Source: Singulisphaera sp. GP187 (GTDB taxonomy: Bacteria > Planctomycetota > Planctomycetia > Isosphaerales > Isosphaeraceae). From it: DNA of 64,000 bases. A program made the position numbers and the translations under genes. Of the stretch, positions 8,181 through 17,319 are shown in pieces; within the stretch, counting starts at the first letter, position 1; each line of letters starts with the position of its first letter. The stretch covers positions 1,826,727 through 1,890,726 of the forward strand of contig NZ_FSRB01000002.1 in the NCBI RefSeq assembly GCF_900129635.1. Reading direction: 5' to 3'. The notes beneath the pieces were generated by a model. The model searched no databases. It saw nothing but the letters and a program-made list of their open reading frames with translations, and had not been told where the DNA came from.

Positions 8181-8666
8181 TTGTCCCCAGTCGATCCCCA
8201 TCGCGGCCTTGTCCCGTCGGTTCTCGACCGGCTGATGCCCCAGGCGAACCGCTCAACGACACCGACCCGATCGGAGGGGGTCAGCGTCGAGCAGATGATC
8301 GAGGCGGTTCGGCGCGACCTGGAAGCGTTACTTAACACAAGGCAGTCCCAGGGCGATCTGCCCAAGTGTTACGAGGAGTTGACCCACTCGGTCTTCACGT
8401 TCGGGATTCCTGACGTGTTGGTCCTCTCGACCATGGCCCTGGAACGCGACGGCGAGATGGGGCCGGTCATCGCCGAACTGATCGAGCGGTTCGAGCCTCG
8501 GCTGTGTGACGTCCAGGTGGTCCTGGCGGATAAGGATCCGCTCGGTCGAGAAATCCGCTTTCATATCGATGGGCGACTGCGTGTCGAGCCCTATCCCGAG
8601 CTCGGGTTCGAGACCGTGCTGGAGCTGACGACCGGCCGGGCCCTGATCACGTCAAGCGAGGGATGA
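8181..8666 (+). CDS. tssE: T6SS baseplate wedge subunit TssE (gp25-like)
   Basis: TssE is the T4 gp25-like baseplate protein at the base of the sheath. The 161-aa protein contains the family features VLDRLMPQ near the start, the SVEQMIEAVRRDLEALLNTR helix, the LTHSVFTFGIPD strand and the EPRLCDVQV / LRVEPYPELGF segments. The TTG at 8181 is supported by a good GGAGG 7 bases upstream. It stops 8 bp before tssF, consistent with one operon. Confidence 0.93.
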   Translation: MSPVDPHRGLVPSVLDRLMPQANRSTTPTRSEGVSVEQMIEAVRRDLEALLNTRQSQGDLPKCYEELTHSVFTFGIPDVLVLSTMALERDGEMGPVIAELIERFEPRLCDVQVVLADKDPLGREIRFHIDGRLRVEPYPELGFETVLELTTGRALITSSEG

Positions 8667-8673
8667 TTCCACG

Positions 8674-10530
8674 ATGAGCAAGACGCTCTATACTTATTAC
8701 GAACGGGAGTTGCGGTTCATTCGCCGGCTGGCGCAGGACTTCGCCCAGCAGTATCCGGCGGCCGCGGGGCGACTCCTGCTGGAGTCGAATCGAAGCGCTG
8801 ACCCGCACGTCGAGCGGATGATTGAGTCGTTCGCGCTCCTGGCAGGTCGGGTGCACCAGAAGCTCGACGATGAGTTCCCGGAGCTGACCGACGCGTTGCT
8901 GAACACGCTCTATCCCCATTACCTCGCGCCGATCCCGTCGATGGCGATCGTTCAGTTCGAGCTCGATGCCAGTCGTGCGCGGCTGCCCGGCGGATTCACG
9001 ATCGCCAAAGGGAGCCAGCTCGTCACTCAGCCGTTGGAGGAGCTGCCTTGCAAGTTTCGCACGGCCTATCCCGTGACGCTCTGGCCGGTTCGCTTGACCG
9101 AGGCTCGGCTCGCCCCCCCGCCGTTTCCCGCCGGCCTGGAAACTCCGCCCAAGGCGGCGGCGGCGATCCGACTCCGGCTCGATTGTCTGGCGGGCTTACG
9201 GTTCGCCGACCTCTCGCTCGACCGGCTTCGGTTCTACCTCGACGGTGATGGTCCGACCACCGCCGCGCTCTACGAGGCCATCTTCAACCACACGCTTCGG
9301 ATCGTCATTCGTCCGGCCACCCCAGATCCGCGCTGGCCACCGCTGACGCTCTCCCCTGAGCAATGCCTGAGTCAGGTGGGGTTCGACCGCGACGAGGGGC
9401 TGCTGCCGTACCCTCACCAGTCGTTCCTTGGCTATCGCCTGCTGACCGAGTTCTTCGCCTTCCCGAGCAGGTTCTTCTTTTTTGATCTGACCGGCCTGGC
9501 AGGGTTGTCCGCGGCGGCCTATCCCGACAAGATCGAGGTGATCCTGTTCTTGGACCGGACGTCGCCGACGCTGGAGCAAGGCGTCAATCTCGACACGTTC
9601 CGCCTGGGCTGCACGCCGGTCGTCAACTTATTTGAACAGACGGCTGAACCGATCGCCCTGACGCAGGCCCAGTTCCAGTACCGCGTCGTCCCCGACGTGG
9701 CCCATCCGCTTGGCCTGGAAGTCCATTCGGTCAACGCCGTCCGGAGCACCGACCCGGTCGCGCGGACGACCACCGACTATCAACCCTTCTATTCGTTTCG
9801 CCATGCGCCTGAGCGCCGCGACAATCAAGCGTTTTGGTATGCCAGCCGCGAACCCTCGCTTCGTGAGGATGACGCGGGAACGGAGGTCTTCCTCAACCTG
9901 GTCGACCTGGGATTCAACCCGAATTTACCGGCCGACTCGACGTTGGTCGTCTGGACGACATGTACGAACCGGGATATGCCGACACGGCTGGAACACCTGG
10001 GCGATCGGTTGGCCCTCTGGCTGGTCACGGCCGCGCCGATTACCGGCGTACGCTGCTTGCGGTCACCCACTCGGCCGATCCGCCCACCGTTGCGGCGAGG
10101 CGCCCACTGGCGGTTGATCTCACACCTCAGCTTGAATTACCTCTCGCTGTCCGACTCGGACGAAGGGCTCGCCGCGCTCCAGGAAATCCTCCGGCTCTAC
10201 GACTTCTCCGACCCCGACGAGAGCGGACCGACCGCGACAATCAATCGGCAACTGATCGAAGGCCTGACGTCACTCCGGAGCCGCCGCGCGGTCGCTCGCT
10301 TGACGGACCAGGACGAGGTGGGAATTTGCCGGGGGACCGAGATCACGATCGAATTCGACGAAGAGAAATACGTCGGCACCGGCGTCTACCTCTTCGCGTC
10401 CGTCCTTGAGCGATTCCTCGGACTCTACTGCTCGATCAACTCGTTCACCCGACTCGTGGCCACGACGAAGCAGGACGGGCGTCCGTTCAAGACCTGGCCC
10501 GCGCGGGCTGGCTATCATGTGATCGTCTAG
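8674..10530 (+). CDS. tssF: T6SS baseplate subunit TssF
   Basis: TssF is a core baseplate protein that, with TssG, TssE and TssK, forms the wedge on which the sheath assembles. This 618-aa protein has the strongly conserved N-terminus YTYYERELRFIRRLAQDFA, then DPHVERMIESFALLAGRVHQ and LLNTLYPHYLAPIPSMAI, all diagnostic. Length is as expected. The C-terminal end (LERFLGLYCSINSFTRLV) is typical too. It lies 7 bp after tssE and 15 bp before the ATG of tssG. Confidence 0.96.
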   Translation: MSKTLYTYYERELRFIRRLAQDFAQQYPAAAGRLLLESNRSADPHVERMIESFALLAGRVHQKLDDEFPELTDALLNTLYPHYLAPIPSMAIVQFELDASRARLPGGFTIAKGSQLVTQPLEELPCKFRTAYPVTLWPVRLTEARLAPPPFPAGLETPPKAAAAIRLRLDCLAGLRFADLSLDRLRFYLDGDGPTTAALYEAIFNHTLRIVIRPATPDPRWPPLTLSPEQCLSQVGFDRDEGLLPYPHQSFLGYRLLTEFFAFPSRFFFFDLTGLAGLSAAAYPDKIEVILFLDRTSPTLEQGVNLDTFRLGCTPVVNLFEQTAEPIALTQAQFQYRVVPDVAHPLGLEVHSVNAVRSTDPVARTTTDYQPFYSFRHAPERRDNQAFWYASREPSLREDDAGTEVFLNLVDLGFNPNLPADSTLVVWTTCTNRDMPTRLEHLGDRLALWLVTAAPITGVRCLRSPTRPIRPPLRRGAHWRLISHLSLNYLSLSDSDEGLAALQEILRLYDFSDPDESGPTATINRQLIEGLTSLRSRRAVARLTDQDEVGICRGTEITIEFDEEKYVGTGVYLFASVLERFLGLYCSINSFTRLVATTKQDGRPFKTWPARAGYHVIV

Positions 10531-10545
10531 TCTTTGGATGAAAAC

Positions 10546-11673
10546 ATGAGTGTGTTATTGCCAGAAAGCCTCGCCCGGCAGTTGTTCGCCGCGCCTTACG
10601 GGTTCGACTTTTTTCAGACGGTCCGCCTGCTCCACCGGCTCGACCCGACGCGGGTGCCGGTCGGGCTCTGGGGTCCGCCCGAGTCCGAGTCGGTCCGGTT
10701 TCGCGCCCACGTCTCGCTCGGTTTTCCTCCGAGCGCGATCGTCGATCTCGCGCTTCCGGGGTCGGGCCCAGGGGTTCCTCTGCTGACCCAGGCCTTCTTC
10801 GGTCTGACCGGGCCGAGCGGAGTTCTGCCCAGGCACTACACCGAGTTGCTGTTCCGGCTCGAGTCCTCAAAAGAGCCCGAGCACGCGGCCTTGCGCGAGT
10901 GGCTCGACCTGTTCAACCACCGGCTTCTCTCCCTGTTCCACCGCGCCTGGGAGAAATACCGATTCCCGGTCACTTACGAACGTCGCGACTGGGGGAGTGG
11001 CGATCTCGACACCTTCAGCCAATCCTTATACAGCCTTGTGGGACTGGGGACCCCCTCGGTCCGCGGCCGTCTCGTCGTCTCGACACGGGTCACGACCGAA
11101 GAAGCGAAACACGATGTGCCCCTGGCCCGCGTCGATGACCTCTCCTTGATCTATTACGCGGGACTTCTCGCCCACCGCCCGCGTAATGCCATCGGTCTTG
11201 AGGCCTTCGTCGGAGATTATTTCGGACTCACCGCGCGTGTGACTCAGCATGTCGGCCAATGGCTCGCGCTTGAGCCTGACGACCGAACTCAGATCGGAGC
11301 CGACGCCAGTCACAACGTACTGGGCGCCGGCGCTGTGGTGGGTGACCGAGTCTGGGATGTCCAGAGCAAGATCTGCATTCATCTCGGCCCGATCGGTTAC
11401 GCCCAGTTCGTCGAGTTTCTCCCGGACCGCGACCCGGTGGCTGAGCGCAAGGCCATCTTTCTGCTCGCTCAGTTGGTGCGGCTCTACATTGGCCAGGATC
11501 TCGATTTCGACGTTCGACTGATCCTGCGCGGCGACGAGGTTCCCGACTGCGTCCTGGAGGAAACTCAGGAGATTGGCCCTCGACTCGGCTGGAACACCTG
11601 GCTTCGTAGCGAACCGGTGACTCACGACTGTGACGCTGTCTTCGAAGGCCAAGAAGTTTTCCGGCTCGGTTGA
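10546..11673 (+). CDS. tssG: T6SS baseplate subunit TssG
   Basis: TssG partners TssF in the baseplate wedge. The 375-aa protein has PYGFDFFQTVRLLHRLD near residue 17, FFGLTGPSGVLPRHYTELL, the LFNHRLLSLFHRAWEKYRF stretch and the GDRVWDVQSKICIHLGPI segment, all family typical. ATG at 10546 is preferred over a TTG at 10534. tssG is the last T6SS gene in the window: what follows, on the other strand, is an unrelated lipoprotein. TssA, TssK, TssL, TssM, ClpV/TssH and VgrG are missing from the next 50 kb. Confidence 0.95.
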   Translation: MSVLLPESLARQLFAAPYGFDFFQTVRLLHRLDPTRVPVGLWGPPESESVRFRAHVSLGFPPSAIVDLALPGSGPGVPLLTQAFFGLTGPSGVLPRHYTELLFRLESSKEPEHAALREWLDLFNHRLLSLFHRAWEKYRFPVTYERRDWGSGDLDTFSQSLYSLVGLGTPSVRGRLVVSTRVTTEEAKHDVPLARVDDLSLIYYAGLLAHRPRNAIGLEAFVGDYFGLTARVTQHVGQWLALEPDDRTQIGADASHNVLGAGAVVGDRVWDVQSKICIHLGPIGYAQFVEFLPDRDPVAERKAIFLLAQLVRLYIGQDLDFDVRLILRGDEVPDCVLEETQEIGPRLGWNTWLRSEPVTHDCDAVFEGQEVFRLG

Positions 11674-11876
11674 ACCGGGAGAACGCCTTGAGGACGGCCA
11701 GTACCGTCCTACTCACTTGCATTAGATCCAATGCGAGAGAATCGAGGAGAATGGCATGGGTTCCGTCCCAGTGAGCCGTGTCAGAAAAAATGGGCCGCAA
11801 CGTACTTACGGGATCAAACTGCTCTGGCCCATCTTAATGCGGTGAGTCGTTGGTTCGTTCATCCTGCCTTCGACCA

Positions 11877-12476
11877 TTACTTGGGTTCGGCGTTGGCGGG
11901 AGAAGCGGGTGTTACGGGCGAATCGTCTCCGGCCTTGGCGGCGGCCGGTTCACCTTTCTCGTTGGTTCCGCTCTCGGGCCGGGGAGGCTTGGCGAGTTCG
12001 GGAGCGTCGAGGTTGAAGTTGAACGTACCTCCCTTGGCTTCGATATGTGCGGTGAGCTTGGAGGTGCCGAGATCCGCATAGTGTCGGGGCAGATATTCTT
12101 TCGCGGTCAACATGCTTGGCGGTTGAGCCAGGCTGGATCGGGCACCAAGCCCTTGCGGTTCCCCCTCCGCCGAAAGGAGAAGGCTGATGGCCACTTTGTA
12201 GTCGCCCGGCGAGAGGCCCGGTCGGTTCGCGGTCGAGAGGCTGTATTCTCCCTTCTCATTGGTTTCGCCGAGTCCGGTCGCCCATTGTTTGGGGAGGAAG
12301 GTCACGACCGCTCCCGGCAAAGGTTCGGAATTCAGAGTGATGACTCCGGTGACAGGAACCAGGTTCGAGAAGTCGGGGCCTTCTTCCTCCGTGGTTCCCG
12401 TACAGCCCGAGCCAACGGCCATGGCGAGGATGATCGCCCAGCGCGATGGTTGTCGCATGAAACGATTTGATATCAT
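11877..12476 (-). CDS. Lipoprotein with carboxypeptidase-regulatory-like (Ig-like) domain
   Basis: This 199-aa protein starts with a hydrophobic segment ending AVGSGC, a lipobox, so it is predicted to be lipid-anchored. The next part (VTGVITLNSEPLPGAVVTF, then ATGLGETNEKGEYSLST and GLSPGDYKVAI) is the small beta-sandwich seen in many planctomycete lipoproteins annotated as carboxypeptidase-regulatory-like. The C-terminus is Pro/Ala/Glu-rich and disordered. A second ATG at 12458 would give a shorter signal peptide; neither start has a clear ribosome site. It is 73 bp downstream of a similar lipoprotein and a DUF1559 gene, a frequent planctomycete arrangement of unknown function. Confidence 0.8.
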   Translation of the reverse strand: MISNRFMRQPSRWAIILAMAVGSGCTGTTEEEGPDFSNLVPVTGVITLNSEPLPGAVVTFLPKQWATGLGETNEKGEYSLSTANRPGLSPGDYKVAISLLLSAEGEPQGLGARSSLAQPPSMLTAKEYLPRHYADLGTSKLTAHIEAKGGTFNFNLDAPELAKPPRPESGTNEKGEPAAAKAGDDSPVTPASPANAEPK

Positions 12477-12549
12477 GGATGGGGAGTCTCGCGCAGCCAG
12501 AGGATCAGCTTACGAGCACACCCCAATGGCATGCTCGAAGTCGAGGCGG

Positions 12550-13029
12550 TTACTTCTTCGCCGACGAGTCTGCGGGGAGCCGTCCCAGGTCGAAGTCGAA
12601 GGGGTCCTTCCCGTCAGTCACCTCGGCCTTGAACTCGCTCTTGAGCGTGGTGGCCGGCTTGGCGGCGGCGGGTCGCGCCGCGGCGTTCTGGAATTGAGCC
12701 ATGAGGGGATCGGCCTGGAACTCCGGAGGAATCGCGCCACCCCCTGACGATGGATCGGCGGTGATCATGACCCGGTAGCTGCCGGGAGCCAATCCCGACC
12801 GGGTCAGCCACATCGCCGCGTAATAGCCGGTCGCGTCGGAAGACGCCGTGCCGGGGGTACTGTCCGTGTTACTCGGCTCGGGAATGAACGACAGAGCGGC
12901 ATTGGCCAGTGGTTTGCCCCCTTGAGTGACCGTTCCCACAACGGGGACGAGTTTGACCCGGCTCTCCGCCGAGTCGCAGCCCGCCAGTCCGGCCAAGACG
13001 AGGACGGCCGTCAATCGAATCTGTCTCAT
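12550..13029 (-). CDS. Lipoprotein with carboxypeptidase-regulatory-like domain
   Basis: This 159-aa protein has a short signal peptide with lipobox LAGLAGC at residues 12-18. A single beta-sandwich domain follows (VPVVGTVTQGGKPLANAALSF, ATGYYAAM, GLAPGSYRVMI). It parallels the neighbouring lipoprotein at 11877-12476 in domain order, suggesting a duplication or paired role. It lies 119 bp downstream of a DUF1559 gene on the same strand. Partner and function unknown. Confidence 0.82.
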   Translation of the reverse strand: MRQIRLTAVLVLAGLAGCDSAESRVKLVPVVGTVTQGGKPLANAALSFIPEPSNTDSTPGTASSDATGYYAAMWLTRSGLAPGSYRVMITADPSSGGGAIPPEFQADPLMAQFQNAAARPAAAKPATTLKSEFKAEVTDGKDPFDFDLGRLPADSSAKK

Positions 13030-13148
13030 CGGGTACGCTTGCCTTTATATCAGATGAGGTCGAGCGGAAGCGGAATGGACCGAGCGAGGCGCGCACGACC
13101 GGCTGGGAAGCGGTCGTGCGCACCGAGGAAAGGGCGGTGCCGGCTCGC

Positions 13149-14186
13149 TCAGTACGCGTCGGAACTGATGACCTCGCCCGCGGAAATGGTCGCCAAGGAC
13201 CACCACGTGTAAACGTTGATGGTGTTCTTGATGAATCGAACGCTGCCATCGACCATACCCATGTTCACCCCACCGGAATGCTTGCTGCTAAACACCCAGG
13301 CGTAAGGGCGATTCTTCTGGTCGGCCGCGACGGTTGTGTAGTAGCTCCCCGTTTTCCCGTTGGGGAGAAACATGAGAACCGTTCCCGACGTCGGTGGATC
13401 GATCCGACCGTGGGTGGAGGTATGCGTGCCCGATCCCCAGTACGGTCCATAGCCGTATCCGATCGTATCAGAAGCCGACTGTGTCCCCAGGTAGTGTCCC
13501 AGGCCGTTGAGTGACTCGCCGGCCAGGAACGAGTTGCTTGTGCCGTCGGAGATGTTGGCGATGGTCGTGGTCAGGTCGTTGTAAAAGGCGCCGCGCGAGG
13601 CCTGATCGGGCATGCCGGTGCCGTTGCTGCCGGGGCAGTTGTATTCGGTGTAAATTGCGGAGCTGACCAGGTAATTGCTCCGCATGGCATTCTGTCGTGA
13701 GTAGTAGGTGGCGACGGTGTCGTTAACCACCGTGTTCGGGTTGGACTCGGACGGGCAGACGAACGACGCAACCATCGACCCAATCACCGTCGTGTTGGAA
13801 AAGGCCGATCCTGCGGTGCTGGTGGTTTGGCCGACGAGACCGTTGGTCGACGCCTGACTAAAGTTGTATGCGTTGGCAAGCGCCGTCTGTTCCATGAAAC
13901 TGAGGACAAGGGCAAACGCCGTGGTGCTCATCGACCGACCGGTTCCGCCATTGGCACCCGCCGTTGAACAGGTGCTCGCGTAGATCTTGGCGGGAGGGAG
14001 TCCGCCGTTGGAACTCTCGTAGTTCATCATCCCCAGGCCCAGTTGCTTGAGGTTGTTGATGCACTGGGAGCGACGAGCCGCTTCTCGCGCTGCCTGGACG
14101 GCGGGAAGTAGCAGGGCGATCAAGACCGCGATAATCGCGATCACGACCAACAATTCGATCAGGGTAAAACCACGACGTGTGCGCAT
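13149..14186 (-). CDS. DUF1559 (H-x9-DG) pseudopilin-like protein
   Basis: This 345-aa protein has the type IV pilin/pseudopilin N-terminal signal RRGFTLIELLVVIAIIAVL followed by the helix LPAVQAAREAARRSQC, then the DUF1559 body and the C-terminal HSGGVNMGMVDGSVRF, which is the H-x9-DG signature. Such proteins form large expanded families in planctomycetes; the pilin-like start implies processing by a prepilin peptidase and insertion through a type II-like route, while their role is not settled. GGAGG lies 10 bases before the ATG. Two lipoprotein genes follow on the same strand. Confidence 0.93.
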   Translation of the reverse strand: MRTRRGFTLIELLVVIAIIAVLIALLLPAVQAAREAARRSQCINNLKQLGLGMMNYESSNGGLPPAKIYASTCSTAGANGGTGRSMSTTAFALVLSFMEQTALANAYNFSQASTNGLVGQTTSTAGSAFSNTTVIGSMVASFVCPSESNPNTVVNDTVATYYSRQNAMRSNYLVSSAIYTEYNCPGSNGTGMPDQASRGAFYNDLTTTIANISDGTSNSFLAGESLNGLGHYLGTQSASDTIGYGYGPYWGSGTHTSTHGRIDPPTSGTVLMFLPNGKTGSYYTTVAADQKNRPYAWVFSSKHSGGVNMGMVDGSVRFIKNTINVYTWWSLATISAGEVISSDAY

Positions 14187-16085
14187 GGAATGCCACCCTC
14201 CGAACAGTTACGTGGATAAGAAGAATGCGTGGATGCTGCGACTTTGCGAACCGAGGCGGAACGAGCGAGGCCCACCGCAAATTGGTGTCCTTAGTCGGCA
14301 CACCATTCAGACCGGCGATATGGACAACTCTAATAGAGAACCGGAATTGCTAATGGTAAGTCTAGACTAATCGCTGGGGTGTGCAACGCAAAAATAAAAA
14401 AATCAACCGATCGTGAGAGCCGGTTAGGCCGACTCGTTTTATCGGCGATGGGCAGGGGTTTTTATGTTTTGAGTGAATCTGGCTTTGCAGGGCAGGATGA
14501 ATGAATCGATGGATTGCGGGTTCATGGTTTGCTTGATAATTGTGAAAATAAGCAAATGTTGATTTGGTGAGTGGCTCAAGTCGAGCCATTGTCGTGGACC
14601 TCGCGTCGTGGCGCATCCGTGGCGACGCCGTCCCCTCGTCCCCCTGCAAGTCCGAAGGATCGCCCGCGCATTCCGCGGTTGGCGGTCAAACCCGGGATGG
14701 CTCAGACGTAGAGGCGAGATTGCGAAACCGATGCCGTCCCAGGAGATCTTTGACGCTCGGCATGGCCCAAGCCATGGTCCCGATCCCCGAAGTTGATCGT
14801 TAGACCCCATGAAACAGTCTGTGGGCGTGCTCGAGCTTCATCCAAAGGATCGCGAAAGGAATTTCGTTTCGCCGCGGACAGCGGGCTCGTCTCGGCAAGC
14901 GTGCCTGACCTCTATGCAAATCCTGCTGTGAAACCAGGACATGCGTGTTGGCTTGCTTGCTGACTTGGGGCCGGCGCGGAGAAAGAGTCGCCCGACGGCG
15001 CGGTTGGGAATCCGTACGGTGGGCCGTTGGGGACGAATCGGGTGAGGCTGGACCCCAACGCCACGCGTTCCCGTTGTGGAAAAGTGTGCTGTGGGGGTAG
15101 TGTTGGACCGACTTTGAAAATCGGATTGTGGCTGGTCGAAAATCGACTCTGGCGGATGGGGGGGGCGGCCACGGATCGCTCCCGTTGCCGGGTTGGTTCA
15201 CGTCCGGTAGCCGCGCGTCCCTGAGTTTAACCACTCCGTCGTGGCGGCACGAGGCCAGCGTCATCCCGTCCGTGGCCGAATGATCGTCCGTCGGATGAGC
15301 ATGCCAGGGGCATGACGATACCTGGGGATTCCTTCCATCCCTTCAAGAGTCGACCGCTGGCGGTGTCCCAGGTGTCCCAGAGTTTGGCTCATCGTTCGCG
15401 GGAGGGCAGCGTCGCCCTGTGGGAGATCCCGCCTCGTATGTTGAGGCTCTCATCGATCTCCCGCCGCGATTCGACGCGTCCCGAATCGGCGGTGGATTTT
15501 GCCAGGTCCCTGGCGACGAGGATCTTGCCGTTGTGCCGAATCATCGGCGCCACGAATCAGCCAAGCCGAGGTCGATTCGCGGCCCTACGCTCGGGCACGA
15601 CGGCAAGATCCCGTCTCAATCATTTAGGGTGTGCATGGTATTTGTTGAATATTAAAAGACGCATTATTGTTAAATAGGATTATCAAATGGGCCTCAATCA
15701 TGTTCCTGTATGGACGCGCAGGGGGGGGCACGCAGTCGACTTGGGTCGGCGACGAGGTTATGCTCAGGCGGGAGTCGCCCATTCGCGAACTTAAGGAAGC
15801 TGCCCTCCGCACTTGTCCACCAGGAGTCCCCTCGCTCATTGGTTCTGCGGAATTGGGAAAATCGTCACGGGAATTTTCGGGAGATGGTGATTTTTGGGGT
15901 GATTTGCGCCGAATCTGCGGTCGGTTTGGCCGATCGAACCGGGGGCGGCTTGTGGCCGAAAGAGGGTAACGGGTTACCCGGAGTCAATTTGTGATCGGCT
16001 ATGAGCCGACTTTGGATGCGATCCCGCGTTCTGAGCGTGCTTCGCTTCGTTGAAGAATCAGGATTTGAGCACGAGGAGTTTCATT
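14187..16085. other. Long region with no intact gene; contains a WD40 remnant
   Basis: About 1.9 kb lacks any intact gene I can support. The first 400 bp are AT-rich, likely the promoter side of the DUF1559 gene. A decayed WD40 blade lies at 15190-15290 on the minus strand. Part of the rest may be eroded coding sequence. A run of eight G is at 15721-15728. No tRNA or rRNA pattern was recognised. Confidence 0.5.
15190..15290 (-). pseudogene. Remnant of a WD40-repeat protein
   Basis: On the minus strand this stretch reads HSATDGMTLASCRHDGVVKL then RDAR, which matches a WD40 blade (consensus S-P-D-G-x-x-L-A-S-x-x-x-D-G-x-V-K-L-W-D) with Trp changed to Arg. It has no neighbouring blades in frame, so it is a relic of a larger gene. 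Intact WD40 genes of the same style lie at 30-34 kb. Confidence 0.55.
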
Positions 16086-16715
16086 TTGGCGATCAACGAC
16101 TCCGACACCGACATTCTCCTTCGGCAAGTCGGCGACGGCGATCCGGAGGCGATGGGTCGTCTTCTCGAGAAGTATCGTCCCAGGCTGAAGCAAATGGTTG
16201 CCGTGCGGCTCGATCGTCGAGTGTCATCCCGTCTCGATCCTTCCGACGTCGTCCGGGACGCGCTCGCGGACGCCGGGATGAACCTCGGCGAGTATCTCCG
16301 CGAACCCCCCCTGCCGTTTTATCCTTGGCTCCGTCGTTTTGCGATGGAACGCGTCATCCAGCTCCACCGGCACCACCTCTACACGGACAAGCGGAGTTCG
16401 CTACGGGAGCAAACTGCGGACGCGTTCTTGCCGGATGAGACGACGCTCCAACTTGCCGACATGCTGGCCTCCAGTCAGAGTACTCCGAGCCAGCAAGTCA
16501 TTCGTGGGGAGTTGTGTCAACAAGTTCGCCAGTTGCTCGACCGGCTTGCCCCCCGCGATCGCGAAGTTCTGGTTTTGCGGTATCTCGAAGACCTGTCGTT
16601 CCCTGAGATCGCATCGGCGGTCGGGCTGAACGAGGGGGCGGTGAAAATGCGACATCTGCGCGCCCTGGAACGTATTCGAGTCTTGCTCAACTCCAATGGC
16701 GAGGTTCCGAACTGA
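16086..16715 (+). CDS. ECF-type RNA polymerase sigma factor
   Basis: This 209-aa protein is an extracytoplasmic-function-type sigma factor. Region 2 is visible in ILLRQVGDGDPEAMGRLLEKY through SRLDPSDVVRDAL and PLPFYPWLRRFAMERVIQLH; region 4 is LLDRLAPRDREVLVLRYLED followed by SFPEIASAVGLNEGAVKMRH, the helix-turn-helix. TTG at 16086 is favoured over a TTG at 16050 because GAGGAG is 7 bases before it. No anti-sigma gene is adjacent. The next intact genes are a 65-aa protein on the minus strand and the Pls/PosA-type enzyme on the plus strand; control of the latter is possible but unproven. Confidence 0.92.
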   Translation: MAINDSDTDILLRQVGDGDPEAMGRLLEKYRPRLKQMVAVRLDRRVSSRLDPSDVVRDALADAGMNLGEYLREPPLPFYPWLRRFAMERVIQLHRHHLYTDKRSSLREQTADAFLPDETTLQLADMLASSQSTPSQQVIRGELCQQVRQLLDRLAPRDREVLVLRYLEDLSFPEIASAVGLNEGAVKMRHLRALERIRVLLNSNGEVPN

Positions 16716-16804
16716 TCCGAGGCGACCGACGCGTCCCCAGGCCGCTCCGAAATCGACCGGATCGATCCCGTTCTCCAGCGGAAACTAGGCGCTCACTCCC
16801 GATC

Positions 16805-16853
16805 CTGACGGTTTTCACTCGCCGGAAAGGCGAGTGAAAACCGTCAGCTCCCT
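16805..16853. repeat. Hairpin repeat, family A (CAGGGAGCTGACG type), copy 1
   Basis: A perfect 19-bp stem (16805-16823 with 16829-16847) and a 5-base loop, extended on the right by CTCCCTG. The right arm reads GGCGAG, TGAAAAC, CGTCAGCTCCCTG. The outer and inner blocks match the hairpin at 29639-29714, while the middle block differs and is matched by its partner arm. It lies about 90 bp after the sigma factor stop and could also act in transcript termination, though no U-tract follows. Confidence 0.75.
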
Positions 16854-17132
16854 GTCTTGGTGACGACGTGTTACCGCGGTTTTCACTCGGATGGCCGGCC
16901 ACCGTTCCAGGCCCGCTTCATCCGCGAGTCCACCGCTCGCGCCAGTCAAGGTCTGCCAGGTTTCAATTCGAATTTGCACAAACAATAGGCGTGTGTCTCC
17001 GTCGCATTCCTCCCGAGCAGGTCGGACTCTCCCGCGTGGATTGCCAAAAAATGACTGCCTTCGAGTGTTCGCGGTGGTCGTCGGTTCTCGAGCGGTTTCC
17101 GTTCGGGTGGACCACGGGTCGAGCGATCCGGG

Positions 17133-17211
17133 TGGCTGGGGGCCGTACTCGGACCCCGCCCCGGTGCGCGGGCCATCATGAAAACCGGGGGCCGAGTACG
17201 GATCCCAGCCA
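17133..17211. repeat. Imperfect palindrome
   Basis: GGCTGGGGGCCGTACTCGG at 17134-17152 pairs with CCGAGTACGGATCCCAGCC at 17192-17210, with two mismatches and a 39-bp spacer. No copy elsewhere in the window was noticed. Role unknown. Confidence 0.55.
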
Positions 17212-17319
17212 GCCAGACGTGAGCCAGTCGAGGGTAAACCCCTGGAGGGCGAGGAATGGGGGCGGCAATGAATCCACCACGACGGGTCGAAGGCAAATGA
17301 CGACAATTCTCGGTTCGCG

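Larger units (their letters stand above)
16716..17319. other. Intergenic region with two palindromes
   Basis: About 600 bp between the sigma factor gene and the small minus-strand gene. It holds a perfect hairpin at 16805-16853 and an imperfect one at 17133-17211. No gene is supported. Confidence 0.5.
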
